Shown here in pieces: positions 35,625 to 43,774 of a DNA stretch of 64,000 nucleotides. Position numbers and translations under genes: made by a program. This DNA is from Planctomycetota bacterium (GTDB lineage Bacteria > Planctomycetota > UBA1135 > UBA2386), in assembly GCA_016794425.1 (NCBI GenBank), contig JAEUHR010000004.1, forward strand, positions 1-64,000, in the 5' to 3' direction. How positions within the stretch are numbered: position 1 is the first letter of the stretch; each line of letters starts with the position of its first letter. The notes under the pieces were generated by a model, which searched no databases, was not told the DNA's origin, and was given only the letters and a program-made list of their open reading frames with translations.

Positions 35625-36752
35625 TCAGTTGGGCTTGGCCGAAGCGGGGGCCTGCGGCAGCGCGACCAGCACGCCCTCGCGCAGCTTGAACGAGCCCGTC
35701 GTCGCGACGTTCTCGCCGACCTCGAGGCCGGACTCGATCACCACGTCGTCACCGAGCACAGCGCCGCTGGCGACGCGTCGCTCGTGGGCGCGCAGTTGCT
35801 GCTGCGGGTCGGGCTGCACGACGAACACCGTCGTGCCGGCCGGCCCGCGGCGCAGCGCGCTGACCGGCACGACCGCGACGTCGCGCGGCGCCGTGACCGG
35901 CACCCGCACGCGCACCGAGGCGCCGGGCTGCGGCAGCGGCTGCGCGCCGCGCAGTTCGGCGCGGATCCAGGTGTTGCGCGTCGCCGCGTCGACGCGTGCG
36001 TCGATCGCGGCGATCGTCGCCGGGACCGGTGCGGCGCCCGGCGCCGTCACCAGTTCGACCGTGCGGCCGGTCTGCAGGCGCGTCGCGACGTCCTGCGTCA
36101 CCGAGAAGTCGACGTGCACCGCGTCGTCGATGCCCTGCAGCGTGGTGATCGTCGTGCCCGGTTCGAGGTACTGGCCCTCGTGCAGGTCGACGAGGCCGGT
36201 GCGCGCCGCGAACGGGGCCCGCAGCCGCTTCTGTTCGATCAACGCCTGCAGCCGCTGCACGTTGGCGACCGCCATGTCGCGCTCGGCGCGGGCCCGGTCG
36301 ACGTCGGCTGCCGACGCGCCCTGGCTCTCGAGCGCGCGCTCCATGCGCCCGAGCATCGTCTCGGCGAGGCGGGCCTCCGCCTGCAGCGCGGCGAGCTGGG
36401 CCTGCTCGACGGCGACGTCGAGTTCGACCAGCAGGTCGCCGGCGGCGACCACCTGCCCGGTCGTCAGGTGCACCGCGCGTACGGTGCCGGGCAGTTCGTT
36501 GCGCAGCGTGATCGAGCGCAGCGCCCGCACCGTGCCGATCGTCGTGCTGGTCTTCGTGTAGGCCCGCGTGCCGACCGGCGCGGCTTCGATCGCGACCGAC
36601 CACTCGGGCTGGTTGGCGGCCGCGGCGGCGGCGGCCTGCTGCTGGCTGCGCTTCCAGAGCCAGAGTCCAGCGCCGATCGCGGCGAGCACCAGGAACAGGA
36701 ACACCGAGCCGAGCACGGTGCGGACAAGGGAGGATGGGCGGCGGGATGGCAT
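35625..36752 (-). CDS. RND efflux periplasmic adaptor (MexE/AcrA type)
   Basis: 375 residues. An N-terminal membrane anchor (LVRTVLGSVFLFLVLAAIGAGLWLW) replaces the usual lipobox. The HlyD fold follows: beta-barrel/lipoyl parts (GTVRALRSITLRNELPGTVRAVHLTTGQVVAAGDLLVELD), the hairpin of coiled coils (QAQLAALQAEARLAETMLGRM), LRAPFAARTGLVDLHEGQYLEPGT and the C-terminal VVPVSALRRGPAGTTVFVV. It bridges the permease and the outer-membrane duct. ATG 36752. An operator-like half palindrome for the neighbouring TetR lies 21 bases upstream, so the operon is likely repressed by it. Confidence 0.93.
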   Translation of the reverse strand: MPSRRPSSLVRTVLGSVFLFLVLAAIGAGLWLWKRSQQQAAAAAAANQPEWSVAIEAAPVGTRAYTKTSTTIGTVRALRSITLRNELPGTVRAVHLTTGQVVAAGDLLVELDVAVEQAQLAALQAEARLAETMLGRMERALESQGASAADVDRARAERDMAVANVQRLQALIEQKRLRAPFAARTGLVDLHEGQYLEPGTTITTLQGIDDAVHVDFSVTQDVATRLQTGRTVELVTAPGAAPVPATIAAIDARVDAATRNTWIRAELRGAQPLPQPGASVRVRVPVTAPRDVAVVPVSALRRGPAGTTVFVVQPDPQQQLRAHERRVASGAVLGDDVVIESGLEVGENVATTGSFKLREGVLVALPQAPASAKPN

Positions 36753-36772
36753 CGGGGGCAGGCGGGTTGGCG

Positions 36773-36788
36773 TAGACCGGTCGACTAG
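36773..36788 (-). promoter_or_regulatory. Partial NemR-type operator upstream of the efflux operon
   Basis: TAGACCGGTCGACTAG on the plus strand keeps the left half and centre (TAGACCGGTCG) of the full operator at 37521-37536, with an imperfect right half. Located 20 bases upstream of the adaptor ATG. Confidence 0.65.
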
Positions 36789-36888
36789 CAAGGCGCCGGA
36801 GTTGCGGACGCAGTGCCAGGACGAACCTGACGTCACAGGGGTTGGGGTTTCGACGGGGAGCCGGGCGGGACGCAGCCGGCGGGGAGCT

Positions 36889-36906
36889 CGCGGCGCTAGC
36901 GCCGCG
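36889..36906. terminator. 18-bp perfect palindrome at the tetR stop
   Basis: CGCGGCGCTAGCGCCGCG is fully self-complementary and contains the TAG stop of the regulator gene. With no loop it would fold as a tight stem; it is a plausible end-of-gene structure. Confidence 0.45.
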
Positions 36907-37510
36907 GCGGCAGCAGCGAATCGAAGACGAAGTTCAGGAAGTCGTTCAACGGAGCGGTGTTGCGGTCGATCTGCATGCGCACGACAGCGCCTTCCCACAT
37001 CATCACCAGCACGTTCGCGAGGCGGTCCGCATCGCTGCGGGTGTCGATCTCGCCGAGCGCCTGGCCTTCGCGGATCACCTGCGCGAGCAGCGAACTCCAC
37101 TGCTGGTAGGCGCACTTCACCGCGGCGTGCACCGGATCGCTGAGGGTCGCGGTCTCGAGCGCGAGCTTCGGGATCAGGCACTCGACGGTGGGCCCGTGCG
37201 CCTGGCACTCGTCGCGGCCGTGCTCGAAGACAGCGCGCAACCTATGTAGAGGGCTTAGTTTGCGGTCGCTCAGCAGGGGCCGCAGTTCGGCCAGGTACTC
37301 GTCCCGGGCACGTTCGATCAGCACGACACCGAACTCCTCCTTGGAGGCGAAGTAGTGGTAGAAGGAACCCTTCGGCACGCCGGCCTGGGCCAGGACTTCA
37401 CTGAGGCCGCAGCCGTTGAAGCCCTTCTTGCCGAACAGATCGGCGCCGGCAGCGAGGAGGCGATCGCGGGTGTCGGTGTCGCGCGCCAGCAGGTCACGTG
37501 GTGGGGTCAT
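36896..37510 (-). CDS. NemR-like TetR-family repressor of the RND operon
   Basis: 204 residues. N-terminal helix-turn-helix: RLLAAGADLFGKKGFNGCGLSEVLAQAGVPKGSFYHYFASKEEF, very close to the NemR type. The ligand domain contains VECLIPKLALETATLSDPVHAAV. In E. coli NemR the equivalent segment carries Cys106, which senses reactive electrophiles and chlorine species; here it is Cys111. Near the C-terminus MMWEGAVVRMQIDRNTAPLNDFL also fits NemR. The gene lies between its own promoter/operator and the efflux operon, which carries a second operator. Start ATG 37510 rather than 37561, because the upstream frame crosses the promoter. Confidence 0.88.
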   Translation of the reverse strand: MTPPRDLLARDTDTRDRLLAAGADLFGKKGFNGCGLSEVLAQAGVPKGSFYHYFASKEEFGVVLIERARDEYLAELRPLLSDRKLSPLHRLRAVFEHGRDECQAHGPTVECLIPKLALETATLSDPVHAAVKCAYQQWSSLLAQVIREGQALGEIDTRSDADRLANVLVMMWEGAVVRMQIDRNTAPLNDFLNFVFDSLLPPRR

Positions 37511-37520
37511 GGGCAACGAG

Positions 37521-37536
37521 TAGACCGGTCGGTCTA
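37521..37536 (-). promoter_or_regulatory. TetR/NemR-type operator
   Basis: TAGACCGGTCGGTCTA is a palindrome (TAGACCG / CGGTCTA, 2-base centre). It matches the E. coli NemR box TAGACC-N4-GGTCTA and overlaps the -10 of the regulator's promoter. Confidence 0.8.
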
Positions 37537-37561
37537 TAGCGAGCCCATCGGCAGGCGTCAA
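37533..37561 (-). promoter_or_regulatory. Sigma70-type promoter of the tetR gene
   Basis: On the minus strand TTGACG (37561-37556), 17 bases, TATAGA (37538-37533). The predicted start lies about 16 bases before the ATG at 37510. The operator covers the -10, consistent with autorepression. Confidence 0.8.
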
Positions 37562-37570
37562 CGCCGGCCC

Positions 37571-38377
37571 TCACTTCTTCGCCAGCTCGTTGCGAACGCT
37601 CTTCACCACGGCCTCGTGGAACTTGTGGCCCAGGTCGTTGCCGATCTGGGTGTGGAAGTCGCGCTGCGAGGCGAAGCCGAGCATCGTCCAACTGCCCTCG
37701 AAGGTCACGGTGCCGAACAGCATCACGACCACCGCGACGTCCCCGGCCCCTTCGGCGACCAGGGCGGCATCGACGGTGCCCGTGCAGGTGGCCGACTTCC
37801 AGAGCGGCCACGGCACCCACGGCGCCGCCACCTCGACGGTCAGGCGGCCGCGCACGCGCGCATGCGGCAGGTCGGCCGCGACGGCACGCAGCTGCTCGGC
37901 GATGCGGTCGCCGAGCGGACCGTCCTCGACGACGACGGTCAGTTCCGTGGCGGCGACGAGTTCGGCCGGTTCGACCAGCGTGCCGTTCGGCGTGCGGGTC
38001 GAGCGCCAATTCGTGTTGCTGGTGAACCGGCTCTCGGTGCGCGCCAGTCGGGCGCCGAACAGGCCGGCTTCGCGCGCTGTGATCCAGAGTCCGAGCACCA
38101 GCGCCGGCACCGCCAGGGCCATCGCGCCCGGCAGGATCGCGCGCCGGCCGACGTAGAGCGCGGCCGGCTGTCCGCGCGCGAGCCGCACGGTCGCGCGGGC
38201 GGCCAGCAGGCCCGCCAGCACGGCCGGCACGTGCACGAGGCCGAGCACGGCGAACCACTGCAGCCCGACCAGCGCCAGCGACAGCACGACGACGATCGCC
38301 AACGCCACCGCGAGCCAGAGCCTCAGTTCGTCGCGCGGTGTCGCCGGGCCGGGATCGTCAGTCGAGTTCGAGGCCAC
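37571..38377 (-). CDS. Membrane protein of unknown function
   Basis: 268 residues with three N-terminal hydrophobic segments (LWLAVALAIVVVLSLALVGLQW, VLGLVHVPAVLAGLLAA, LPGAMALAVPALVLGLWI), then a soluble domain of ~160 residues (ELVAATELTVVVEDGPLGDRI, VAVVVMLFGTVTFEG). No family recognised. The GTG start at 38377 lies 20 bases inside the end of lptB on the same strand. The gene is therefore probably the third member of the lepB-lptB unit and may serve envelope biogenesis. Confidence 0.68.
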   Translation of the reverse strand: MASNSTDDPGPATPRDELRLWLAVALAIVVVLSLALVGLQWFAVLGLVHVPAVLAGLLAARATVRLARGQPAALYVGRRAILPGAMALAVPALVLGLWITAREAGLFGARLARTESRFTSNTNWRSTRTPNGTLVEPAELVAATELTVVVEDGPLGDRIAEQLRAVAADLPHARVRGRLTVEVAAPWVPWPLWKSATCTGTVDAALVAEGAGDVAVVVMLFGTVTFEGSWTMLGFASQRDFHTQIGNDLGHKFHEAVVKSVRNELAKK

Positions 38378-39158
38378 GTTCTTCTTCTTCGGTGATGCCT
38401 TCGCCGAACGAGCTGCCGAGGTAGACGCGGCGGACCTGTTCGTCGTTGACGATCGTCTGCGCGTCGCCGTCGGCGATCACCTTGCCCTGGTTGATGATGT
38501 AGGCCCGGTGCGTGATGCGCAGCGTGGCGATGACGTTGTGCTCGGTGATCAGGATCGCGATGCCGCTGCGTGCGAGGGCGGCGAGGATTTGCTGGATCTC
38601 CTCGACCGTGATCGGGTCGACGCCGGCGAACGGCTCGTCGAGCAGCAGCAGGCTCGGCTCGGTGGCCAGCGCGCGCGCGATCTCGAGCCGGCGCTTCTCG
38701 CCGCCCGACATGGTCTCGGCGATCGAGCCGGCGACGTGCGTCAGCTGCAGGTCCTGCAGCAGTTCGCGCGCGCGCTCGTCGCGGGCCTTGCGGCGCATGC
38801 CGCGCGCCTCGAGCACGCTGCGGATGTTGTCCAGCGCCGACATCTTCTTGAACACCGATTCCTGCTGCGCGAGGTAGCCGAGGCCGCGGCGCGCGCGGCG
38901 GTACATCGGCTGCCGCGTGACGTCCTGGCTGCCGAGCCAGACGCTGCCGGCGTCGGGCGTGACCATGCCGACGACCATGCGGAACGTCGTCGTCTTGCCG
39001 GCGCCGTTCGGGCCCAGCAGGCCGACGATCTCGCCCTCGCGGACGCGGATGCCGACCTGGTCGACGACGCGGCGGCCGCCGTAGGCCTTGATCAAGCCCT
39101 CGGTGCGCAGGATCTCGTCGCCCGGCGTCGCGGACCGTTCGGCTGCCGGAGCGCTCAT
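38358..39158 (-). CDS. lptB: LPS export ABC transporter ATP-binding protein LptB
   Basis: 266 residues. ABC ATPase with Walker A GPNGAGKTT, Q-loop YLAQQESVFKKMSALDNI, signature MSGGEKRRLEIARAL, Walker B LLLLDEPFAGVDP and switch His TEHN. The QQESVFKKMS stretch and FAGVDPITVEEIQ are diagnostic of LptB over other branched-chain-type ATPases. It powers extraction of lipopolysaccharide through LptFG. A short acidic C-terminal tail (EGITEEEERGLELD) is unusual. ATG 39158 overlaps the lepB stop by four bases. Confidence 0.93.
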   Translation of the reverse strand: MSAPAAERSATPGDEILRTEGLIKAYGGRRVVDQVGIRVREGEIVGLLGPNGAGKTTTFRMVVGMVTPDAGSVWLGSQDVTRQPMYRRARRGLGYLAQQESVFKKMSALDNIRSVLEARGMRRKARDERARELLQDLQLTHVAGSIAETMSGGEKRRLEIARALATEPSLLLLDEPFAGVDPITVEEIQQILAALARSGIAILITEHNVIATLRITHRAYIINQGKVIADGDAQTIVNDEQVRRVYLGSSFGEGITEEEERGLELD

Positions 39159-40795
39159 CGCACGAAGCCGAACCGGTTCGGCCACGCGCTGCCGAACAGC
39201 CACGCGAACGGACGGCACGGGTAGAACACCAGCAGCGCGCGGCCCTGGATGTCCTCGCGCGGCACGAACGCGACCTTCTGCTCCGGCGGCGACCAGTCGT
39301 TGCGGCCGTCCTGCGCGCCCCAGGCCTGGAACGACAGCTTGCCGTTGCCCCAGTCCGGGCCGGTGCGGGCGTCGAGGCGCAGGATCTCGCCGTACTCGTC
39401 GATCATCACGATGCAGTCTTCGCTCGGGATGCCGATCGGCGTCTCGTCGCGGTCCGGCGCCCGGTCGAGCGGCATCGCGCGCTTGTTGCCGCGCACCTTG
39501 CGCGCGCCGGGGGTGTCGGGCGGCACGACGCGGTTCTGGTCGTCGACGGCGATCTCGATCGCGGTCCAGCCGCGCGAGTCGATCGACTGGCGCGTGTTGT
39601 CGCCCATCATGAAGTAGTGCCCGTCCGGCACCTCGATGACCTCGGGCGCGTCCGAGCGCGTGTAGTGCTGGTCGCGGTCGATGCGCAGGTCGGCGAGCTG
39701 CACTTCGCCCTTGCCCTTCAGCACCACCTGCGGCGTCACCGCCTGCGTGCCGAGCACCGCCTTGAAGTTGTTCAGCTCGCAGCCCTGCCGGCACGACCAT
39801 GCCGCGCTGTCGAAGCGCTGCACCTCGTCGCCGTCGTGCCACGCGATCAGCTGTTCGTCGACGTGGGCGAAGCCGACCGCGGTCGCCGTGCCGGCCGGCA
39901 GCGCGAACGCGAACTCGGGCGACTCGCCGAGCACCTGCGTGTCCTTGCTGCGCACCTGCAGCCGCGCCCGAGCGCCGCGCACGACCAGCGCGTAGGTCAG
40001 CTTGTCGAACTTCGGCCGCACCACCTCGATCTCGAGCGCCAGTTCGTCGAGCGCCCGTTCGGGCCGCACCTGCACCTGCAGCCGCGCGTCGGGCACGATC
40101 TCCTGGTCCGGCATCTCGCGGCTCGTCTTCTCGCGGATCGCGCGGGCGGTCGCCGTCGGATACCCGTCCCAGACCCGGTCGATGAAGCCACCGTCCTCGT
40201 CGTCGCGGAAGAACAGCCGCGCCGTGCCGTCCAGCGCGACGGCGATGGTGCCGCCTTCGTCCTCACGGAACGCGCGCGGCGGCGAGCCGGCGAGCGCGCC
40301 GCCGAGTGCCTTCGCCTCGGCGCGGACCTGCTGCCGCGCCGGGAACACGTTCTTCCACATCGCCGCCTGCAGGTCGTCGGGCTTGCGCACGACCTCGAAC
40401 CGCCGCGCGTCGCCAGAGCCCTGGACCTGGTAGAGGTTGCCGCCGCCGATGTGCAGGCGGTCGTTCGGCATGCCGCCGATGCGCTTGACGTAGAGCTGGT
40501 TCTTCTGCAGCGGGTACTGGAACACCGTGATGTCCCAGCGCTTCGGTTCGCGGAACGTCGGCAGGATCTTGTCGACCACGATGCGGTCGAACACCTGCGC
40601 TTCGCTCGAGCCCATCAGCGTCGGCTGCATCGACGAGGTCGGGATCTGGTAGGCCTCGAGGCAGAACCACTTCAGCAGCACGGCGGCGAGGATCGCGACG
40701 CCGAACGCCTCCAGGTTGGTCCGGATCGGCCCCATCGTCGGCGTCTTCTTCTTGCCGCCGGGCGCGGCGGCGGGATGCATCGGGTCGTCGGCCAT
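39155..40795 (-). CDS. lepB: Signal peptidase I with long inserted domain
   Basis: 546 residues. S26A type: membrane helix FGVAILAAVLLKWFCLEAY, catalytic Ser55 in IPTSSMQPTLMG, catalytic Lys104 in QLYVKRIGGMPNDRLHI, and box E MGDNTRQSIDSRGW at about residue 397. Between Lys and box E are ~290 residues instead of the usual 40-100, including beta-rich, possibly lectin-like segments (GGTIAVALDGTARLFFRDDEDGGFIDRVW; ARLQVRSKDTQVL). The enzyme cleaves signal peptides of exported proteins, many of which this window encodes. The start ATG 40795 follows two untranslated stretches; further upstream the frame lacks conserved sequence. Co-transcribed with lptB. Confidence 0.88.
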   Translation of the reverse strand: MADDPMHPAAAPGGKKKTPTMGPIRTNLEAFGVAILAAVLLKWFCLEAYQIPTSSMQPTLMGSSEAQVFDRIVVDKILPTFREPKRWDITVFQYPLQKNQLYVKRIGGMPNDRLHIGGGNLYQVQGSGDARRFEVVRKPDDLQAAMWKNVFPARQQVRAEAKALGGALAGSPPRAFREDEGGTIAVALDGTARLFFRDDEDGGFIDRVWDGYPTATARAIREKTSREMPDQEIVPDARLQVQVRPERALDELALEIEVVRPKFDKLTYALVVRGARARLQVRSKDTQVLGESPEFAFALPAGTATAVGFAHVDEQLIAWHDGDEVQRFDSAAWSCRQGCELNNFKAVLGTQAVTPQVVLKGKGEVQLADLRIDRDQHYTRSDAPEVIEVPDGHYFMMGDNTRQSIDSRGWTAIEIAVDDQNRVVPPDTPGARKVRGNKRAMPLDRAPDRDETPIGIPSEDCIVMIDEYGEILRLDARTGPDWGNGKLSFQAWGAQDGRNDWSPPEQKVAFVPREDIQGRALLVFYPCRPFAWLFGSAWPNRFGFVR

Positions 40796-40913
40796 CGTCG
40801 CAGTGGGAGGGGGCTCGCGGTCTCGGCGGCGCAGTGTCGTCGGACCGAACGGCAGGCGCCAGTCCGAGGTCGATTCCCCTCGTGCGTCCGGCCTGCCACG
40901 ATTCCGGCCGACT

Positions 40914-40922
40914 CCGGATGAC
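40914..40922 (+). promoter_or_regulatory. CCGGATGAC motif six bases before the ankyrin gene
   Basis: CCGGATGAC followed by six bases and ATG 40929. The same nonamer at the same distance precedes the genes starting at 44274 (minus) and 44374 (plus), so it may be a -10 or other start-associated element. Confidence 0.4.
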
Positions 40923-40928
40923 TCCGGC

Positions 40929-41807
40929 ATGCAGCCCGACGAACGACTCCTGGATGCGGTGCGGCGCGGCGACGCCGGGGCCGTCGCGGCCGCGCTGCGG
41001 GCCGCGGCCGACCCGAATGCGAACCATGCCTTCGAGGAGAGCCTGGACCGCGAGTGGCTGGCCGGCACCTGGTCGACGCTGCACGTGGCCGTGCGGCTCG
41101 GCAACCGCGCCGTGGTCGCCGAACTGCTGCGTGCCGGCGCCGATCCGAACGTCGCCGACACGGTGCGCGGCCGCACGCCGCTGGTCGAGGCGGCGGCCAG
41201 CGGCCGGCGTGACCTCGTCGACATGCTGCTGGCGGCCGGCGCCAGCCCGCTGGCCGACAGCGCGCGGCCCGACCGCGACGTGCTGGCCGCAGCGGCCGAC
41301 GGCGGCCACGCCGAAGTGGCGGCGCTGCTGGCCGCGGCCGGCGCGCAGGCGACGGCGCGGGCGCTCGAGATCGCCGCGTTCCGCGGCCGGGTCGACCTGG
41401 TGGCGATCTGCCGCGACCGCGGCGCGGACCTCGCTGCGCCGGCGGCCCTGGCCGCCGCGGCGCGCGCCGGTGCGGTGGCGGTGCTGCAGTGGTTCGTCGA
41501 TCAGGGCGTCGACGTCGGGGGACTCGGTGGCGACGCGCTGTGTGAGGCCGCGAACGCGAGCCAGGCCCCGGCGGTCGCGTTCCTGCTGGCCGCTGGCGTG
41601 CCGGTCGGTTACCGCAACTCGTACCGGTGGACGCCGCTGCACTTCGCCGCCTGGCAGGGGGACCTCGCGTCGTGCGAGGCGCTGCTCGCTGCCGGCGCGG
41701 ACCCGACGGCCACCGACGGCCACGGCCGTACGCCGCGCTCGTGGGCCGAGGAAGCTGCGCGGCCGGCCCACGTCGACCGGTTGCTGCGCGCGGAGACCGG
41801 AGGGTGA
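40929..41807 (+). CDS. Ankyrin-repeat protein
   Basis: 292 residues built from about eight ankyrin repeats. Clear ones are WSTLHVAVRLGNRAVVAELLRAGADPNVAD, GRTPLVEAAASGRRDLVDMLLAAGASPLAD, DVLAAAADGGHAEVAALLAAAGA and RWTPLHFAAWQGDLASCEALLAAGADPTATD. No signal peptide, so presumably a cytoplasmic protein-binding scaffold. It is the first gene of a three-gene unit: its stop is immediately followed by the next ATG, and the dioxygenase overlaps that gene. No Shine-Dalgarno; CCGGATGAC precedes the start. Confidence 0.85.
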   Translation: MQPDERLLDAVRRGDAGAVAAALRAAADPNANHAFEESLDREWLAGTWSTLHVAVRLGNRAVVAELLRAGADPNVADTVRGRTPLVEAAASGRRDLVDMLLAAGASPLADSARPDRDVLAAAADGGHAEVAALLAAAGAQATARALEIAAFRGRVDLVAICRDRGADLAAPAALAAAARAGAVAVLQWFVDQGVDVGGLGGDALCEAANASQAPAVAFLLAAGVPVGYRNSYRWTPLHFAAWQGDLASCEALLAAGADPTATDGHGRTPRSWAEEAARPAHVDRLLRAETGG

Positions 41808-42836
41808 ATGGCAGCCGACCCTGACTTCGGCGCGCCGCCACCGACGCGCGTGATCGGGCGGCTCGGCGATCTGGCCCGCCGCGAACGGCAGGCCGGCGAG
41901 CAGCGCCTCGGCGACGCGCTGGAACGCTGGTCGCTGGCCGCCAACCGCGCCTGGCTCGCCGACGGCGTGCGGGCCGGCGAGCCGTTCCTGCAGATCTCGC
42001 CGGCGGCCGCCAACTCGGTGCTGGCGTGGGAGATCGAGCAGTTGCAGGCCGACGGCTACGTCGGCATCGGGCCGTTCTGGGTACCGGTCCGCTGGCTGCG
42101 GGACCCCGCGTGCTACCGGCGCGTCGTCGGCCTCGTCGCCGACCACCTGCTGGCGGCGCCGCAGCACGGTCCGCCGGTCTACGTGCCGAAGGCGCGCGGC
42201 GAACTGCCGGCGCTGCTGGCGCTGTGGCCGTTCGTGCTCGTGCTGCCGACCAGCCGTCGGCTGTCGATCGACGACCTGATCGTGGCGCGCGCCTGGCCGG
42301 TGCACCCGCTCGGCGTGCCGGGCGGGCCGGCGCGCGCCGACGGCGCGGTGCGGGCCCCGGCGGAGTACTTCTTCCACGACGTCGACCACGCGCGCTTCAA
42401 GGTGCGGGCCGACCTGCTGGCGCGCGGCGTCGCCGTGCCCGATCCGTACGTCGACGGCACCACCTTCGACCGCGACCGCGGCGTGCACCGCAGCGTGCTC
42501 GCGGCGGTGGTCGGCCACGCGGCCGCGGTTGGCTGGCGCGGTGCGGCGGCGCGGTCGGCCTGCGCGCACGCGTGGCTCGAGGCGATCCGCGACGCCGGCG
42601 AGCCGGCGTTGGCCGAGGCGGCGCGCTGGCTGCTGTTCGAGCTGGTGCACGAGAAGGGCCTGCCGATCGACGCGGCGGTGCTGCACGGCGCCCTCGCGAC
42701 GCCGGTGCACGAACACAAGCTCGCGGCGAAGTGCCGGCGCGGCTTCTACGGCGCGCACGGGCCGTCGCCGGCGGCGGTCGCGCGGCTCGCCGCGGCGCGG
42801 CCGTTCCTGCAGGCCGTGGTCGAGGCCGGGCCGTGA
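41808..42836 (+). CDS. Uncharacterised His-rich protein between ankyrin and dioxygenase genes
   Basis: 342 residues, no family recognised and no signal or membrane segment. GGAGG lies nine bases before the ATG, inside the ankyrin gene's last codons, and the genes abut (TGA-ATG). The second half holds histidine/acid clusters that could bind metal: AEYFFHDVDHARFK (~182-195), LFELVHEKGLP (~280) and VHEHKLAAKCRRGFYG (~303). The helical character and HDxDH/HE spacing recall HD-type or di-metal helical enzymes, but this is only a resemblance. Tight coupling to a 2OG-Fe(II) oxygenase suggests a shared pathway or substrate. Confidence 0.75.
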   Translation: MAADPDFGAPPPTRVIGRLGDLARRERQAGEQRLGDALERWSLAANRAWLADGVRAGEPFLQISPAAANSVLAWEIEQLQADGYVGIGPFWVPVRWLRDPACYRRVVGLVADHLLAAPQHGPPVYVPKARGELPALLALWPFVLVLPTSRRLSIDDLIVARAWPVHPLGVPGGPARADGAVRAPAEYFFHDVDHARFKVRADLLARGVAVPDPYVDGTTFDRDRGVHRSVLAAVVGHAAAVGWRGAAARSACAHAWLEAIRDAGEPALAEAARWLLFELVHEKGLPIDAAVLHGALATPVHEHKLAAKCRRGFYGAHGPSPAAVARLAAARPFLQAVVEAGP

Positions 42837-43774
42837 CGCTGCCGGTCGTCGACGTCGGCGCGACCGACCCCGATCGGCTGCTGGCGACGCTGGTCGCCCA
42901 CGGCGCGATCCTCTGCGTCGACGCGAGCGTCCCGGCGGCGACCTGCGACGCGATGCTGCGCGACGCCGCCGAGTTCTTCGCGTTGCCGGCGCCGGCCAAG
43001 GCCGCGCTCGCGATCGAGCGATCGACGTGCTTCCGCGGCTACAGCCGCATGCACGGCGAGCGCGACTGGCGCGAGCAGATGCACTTCGGTCCCGAACGCG
43101 CCGCGGCCGCCGCGCCCGGCGAGCCGCCGTTCGACCGGCTGCTCGGCCCCAACCTCTGGCCGGCCGGTGCCGGCTGGCGGCAGCGCGTGCTGGCCTACGT
43201 CGCCGCGGTCGAACGGGTCGGCGCGCGCCTGCTCGGCGGCATCGCGGCGGCGCTCGGTTGCCGCGCCGAGCCCTGGCTCGGCGCCGAACCGTACGTGCTG
43301 ACGAAGTGCATCGGCTACCACCCGCAGCCCGGCGCCGCGGTGCGGTTGCGCGGCGTGGCGGCGCACCTGGACTTCAGTCTGCTGACGCTGACGCTGCAGG
43401 ACGACGTCGGCGGACTCGAGACGCGGCGGCCCGACGGCAGCTGGGCGCCGGTGCCGACGCTGCGCGGCGGCTGGCTCGTCAACATGGGTGAGCTGCTGCA
43501 GTACGTGACCGGCAACCGCCTCGTCGCGACGCCGCACCGCGTCGTCAACCCGTCGACGGTGCGCCGCCGCGTGTCGGTGCCGGTGTTCGTGAACCCGTCG
43601 CTGGACACCGAACTGCGCTGCGAACGGGCGCCGGTCGCATGGAGCGCGCCGGCGGCCGAGCACGTGCACGCCGTGCTCGACCCCGCGGCGCCGCCGCCGG
43701 CGCTGCACTTCGGCCGGGCCGAGTGGGCGCGGAAGGGACGCGGCGTCTGGTGCCGTCAGTGCGTGGCGGGCTGA
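42833..43774 (+). CDS. Isopenicillin N synthase-like 2-oxoglutarate/Fe(II) oxygenase
   Basis: 313 residues; GTG start overlapping the previous stop (GTGA). IPNS-type oxygenase: N-terminal DIOX_N part (PVVDVGATDPDRLLATLVAHGAILCVD, AAEFFALPAPAKAAL, FRGYSRMHGE), then the double-stranded beta-helix with the Fe ligands His and Asp in AAHLDFSLLTLTLQ, the distal His in ATPHRVVNPS, and the 2OG-binding RxS in RRRVSVPVF. It probably hydroxylates, desaturates or cyclises a small molecule or peptide. The 3' end overlaps the convergent membrane gene by 19 bases. Confidence 0.87.
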   Translation: MTLPVVDVGATDPDRLLATLVAHGAILCVDASVPAATCDAMLRDAAEFFALPAPAKAALAIERSTCFRGYSRMHGERDWREQMHFGPERAAAAAPGEPPFDRLLGPNLWPAGAGWRQRVLAYVAAVERVGARLLGGIAAALGCRAEPWLGAEPYVLTKCIGYHPQPGAAVRLRGVAAHLDFSLLTLTLQDDVGGLETRRPDGSWAPVPTLRGGWLVNMGELLQYVTGNRLVATPHRVVNPSTVRRRVSVPVFVNPSLDTELRCERAPVAWSAPAAEHVHAVLDPAAPPPALHFGRAEWARKGRGVWCRQCVAG

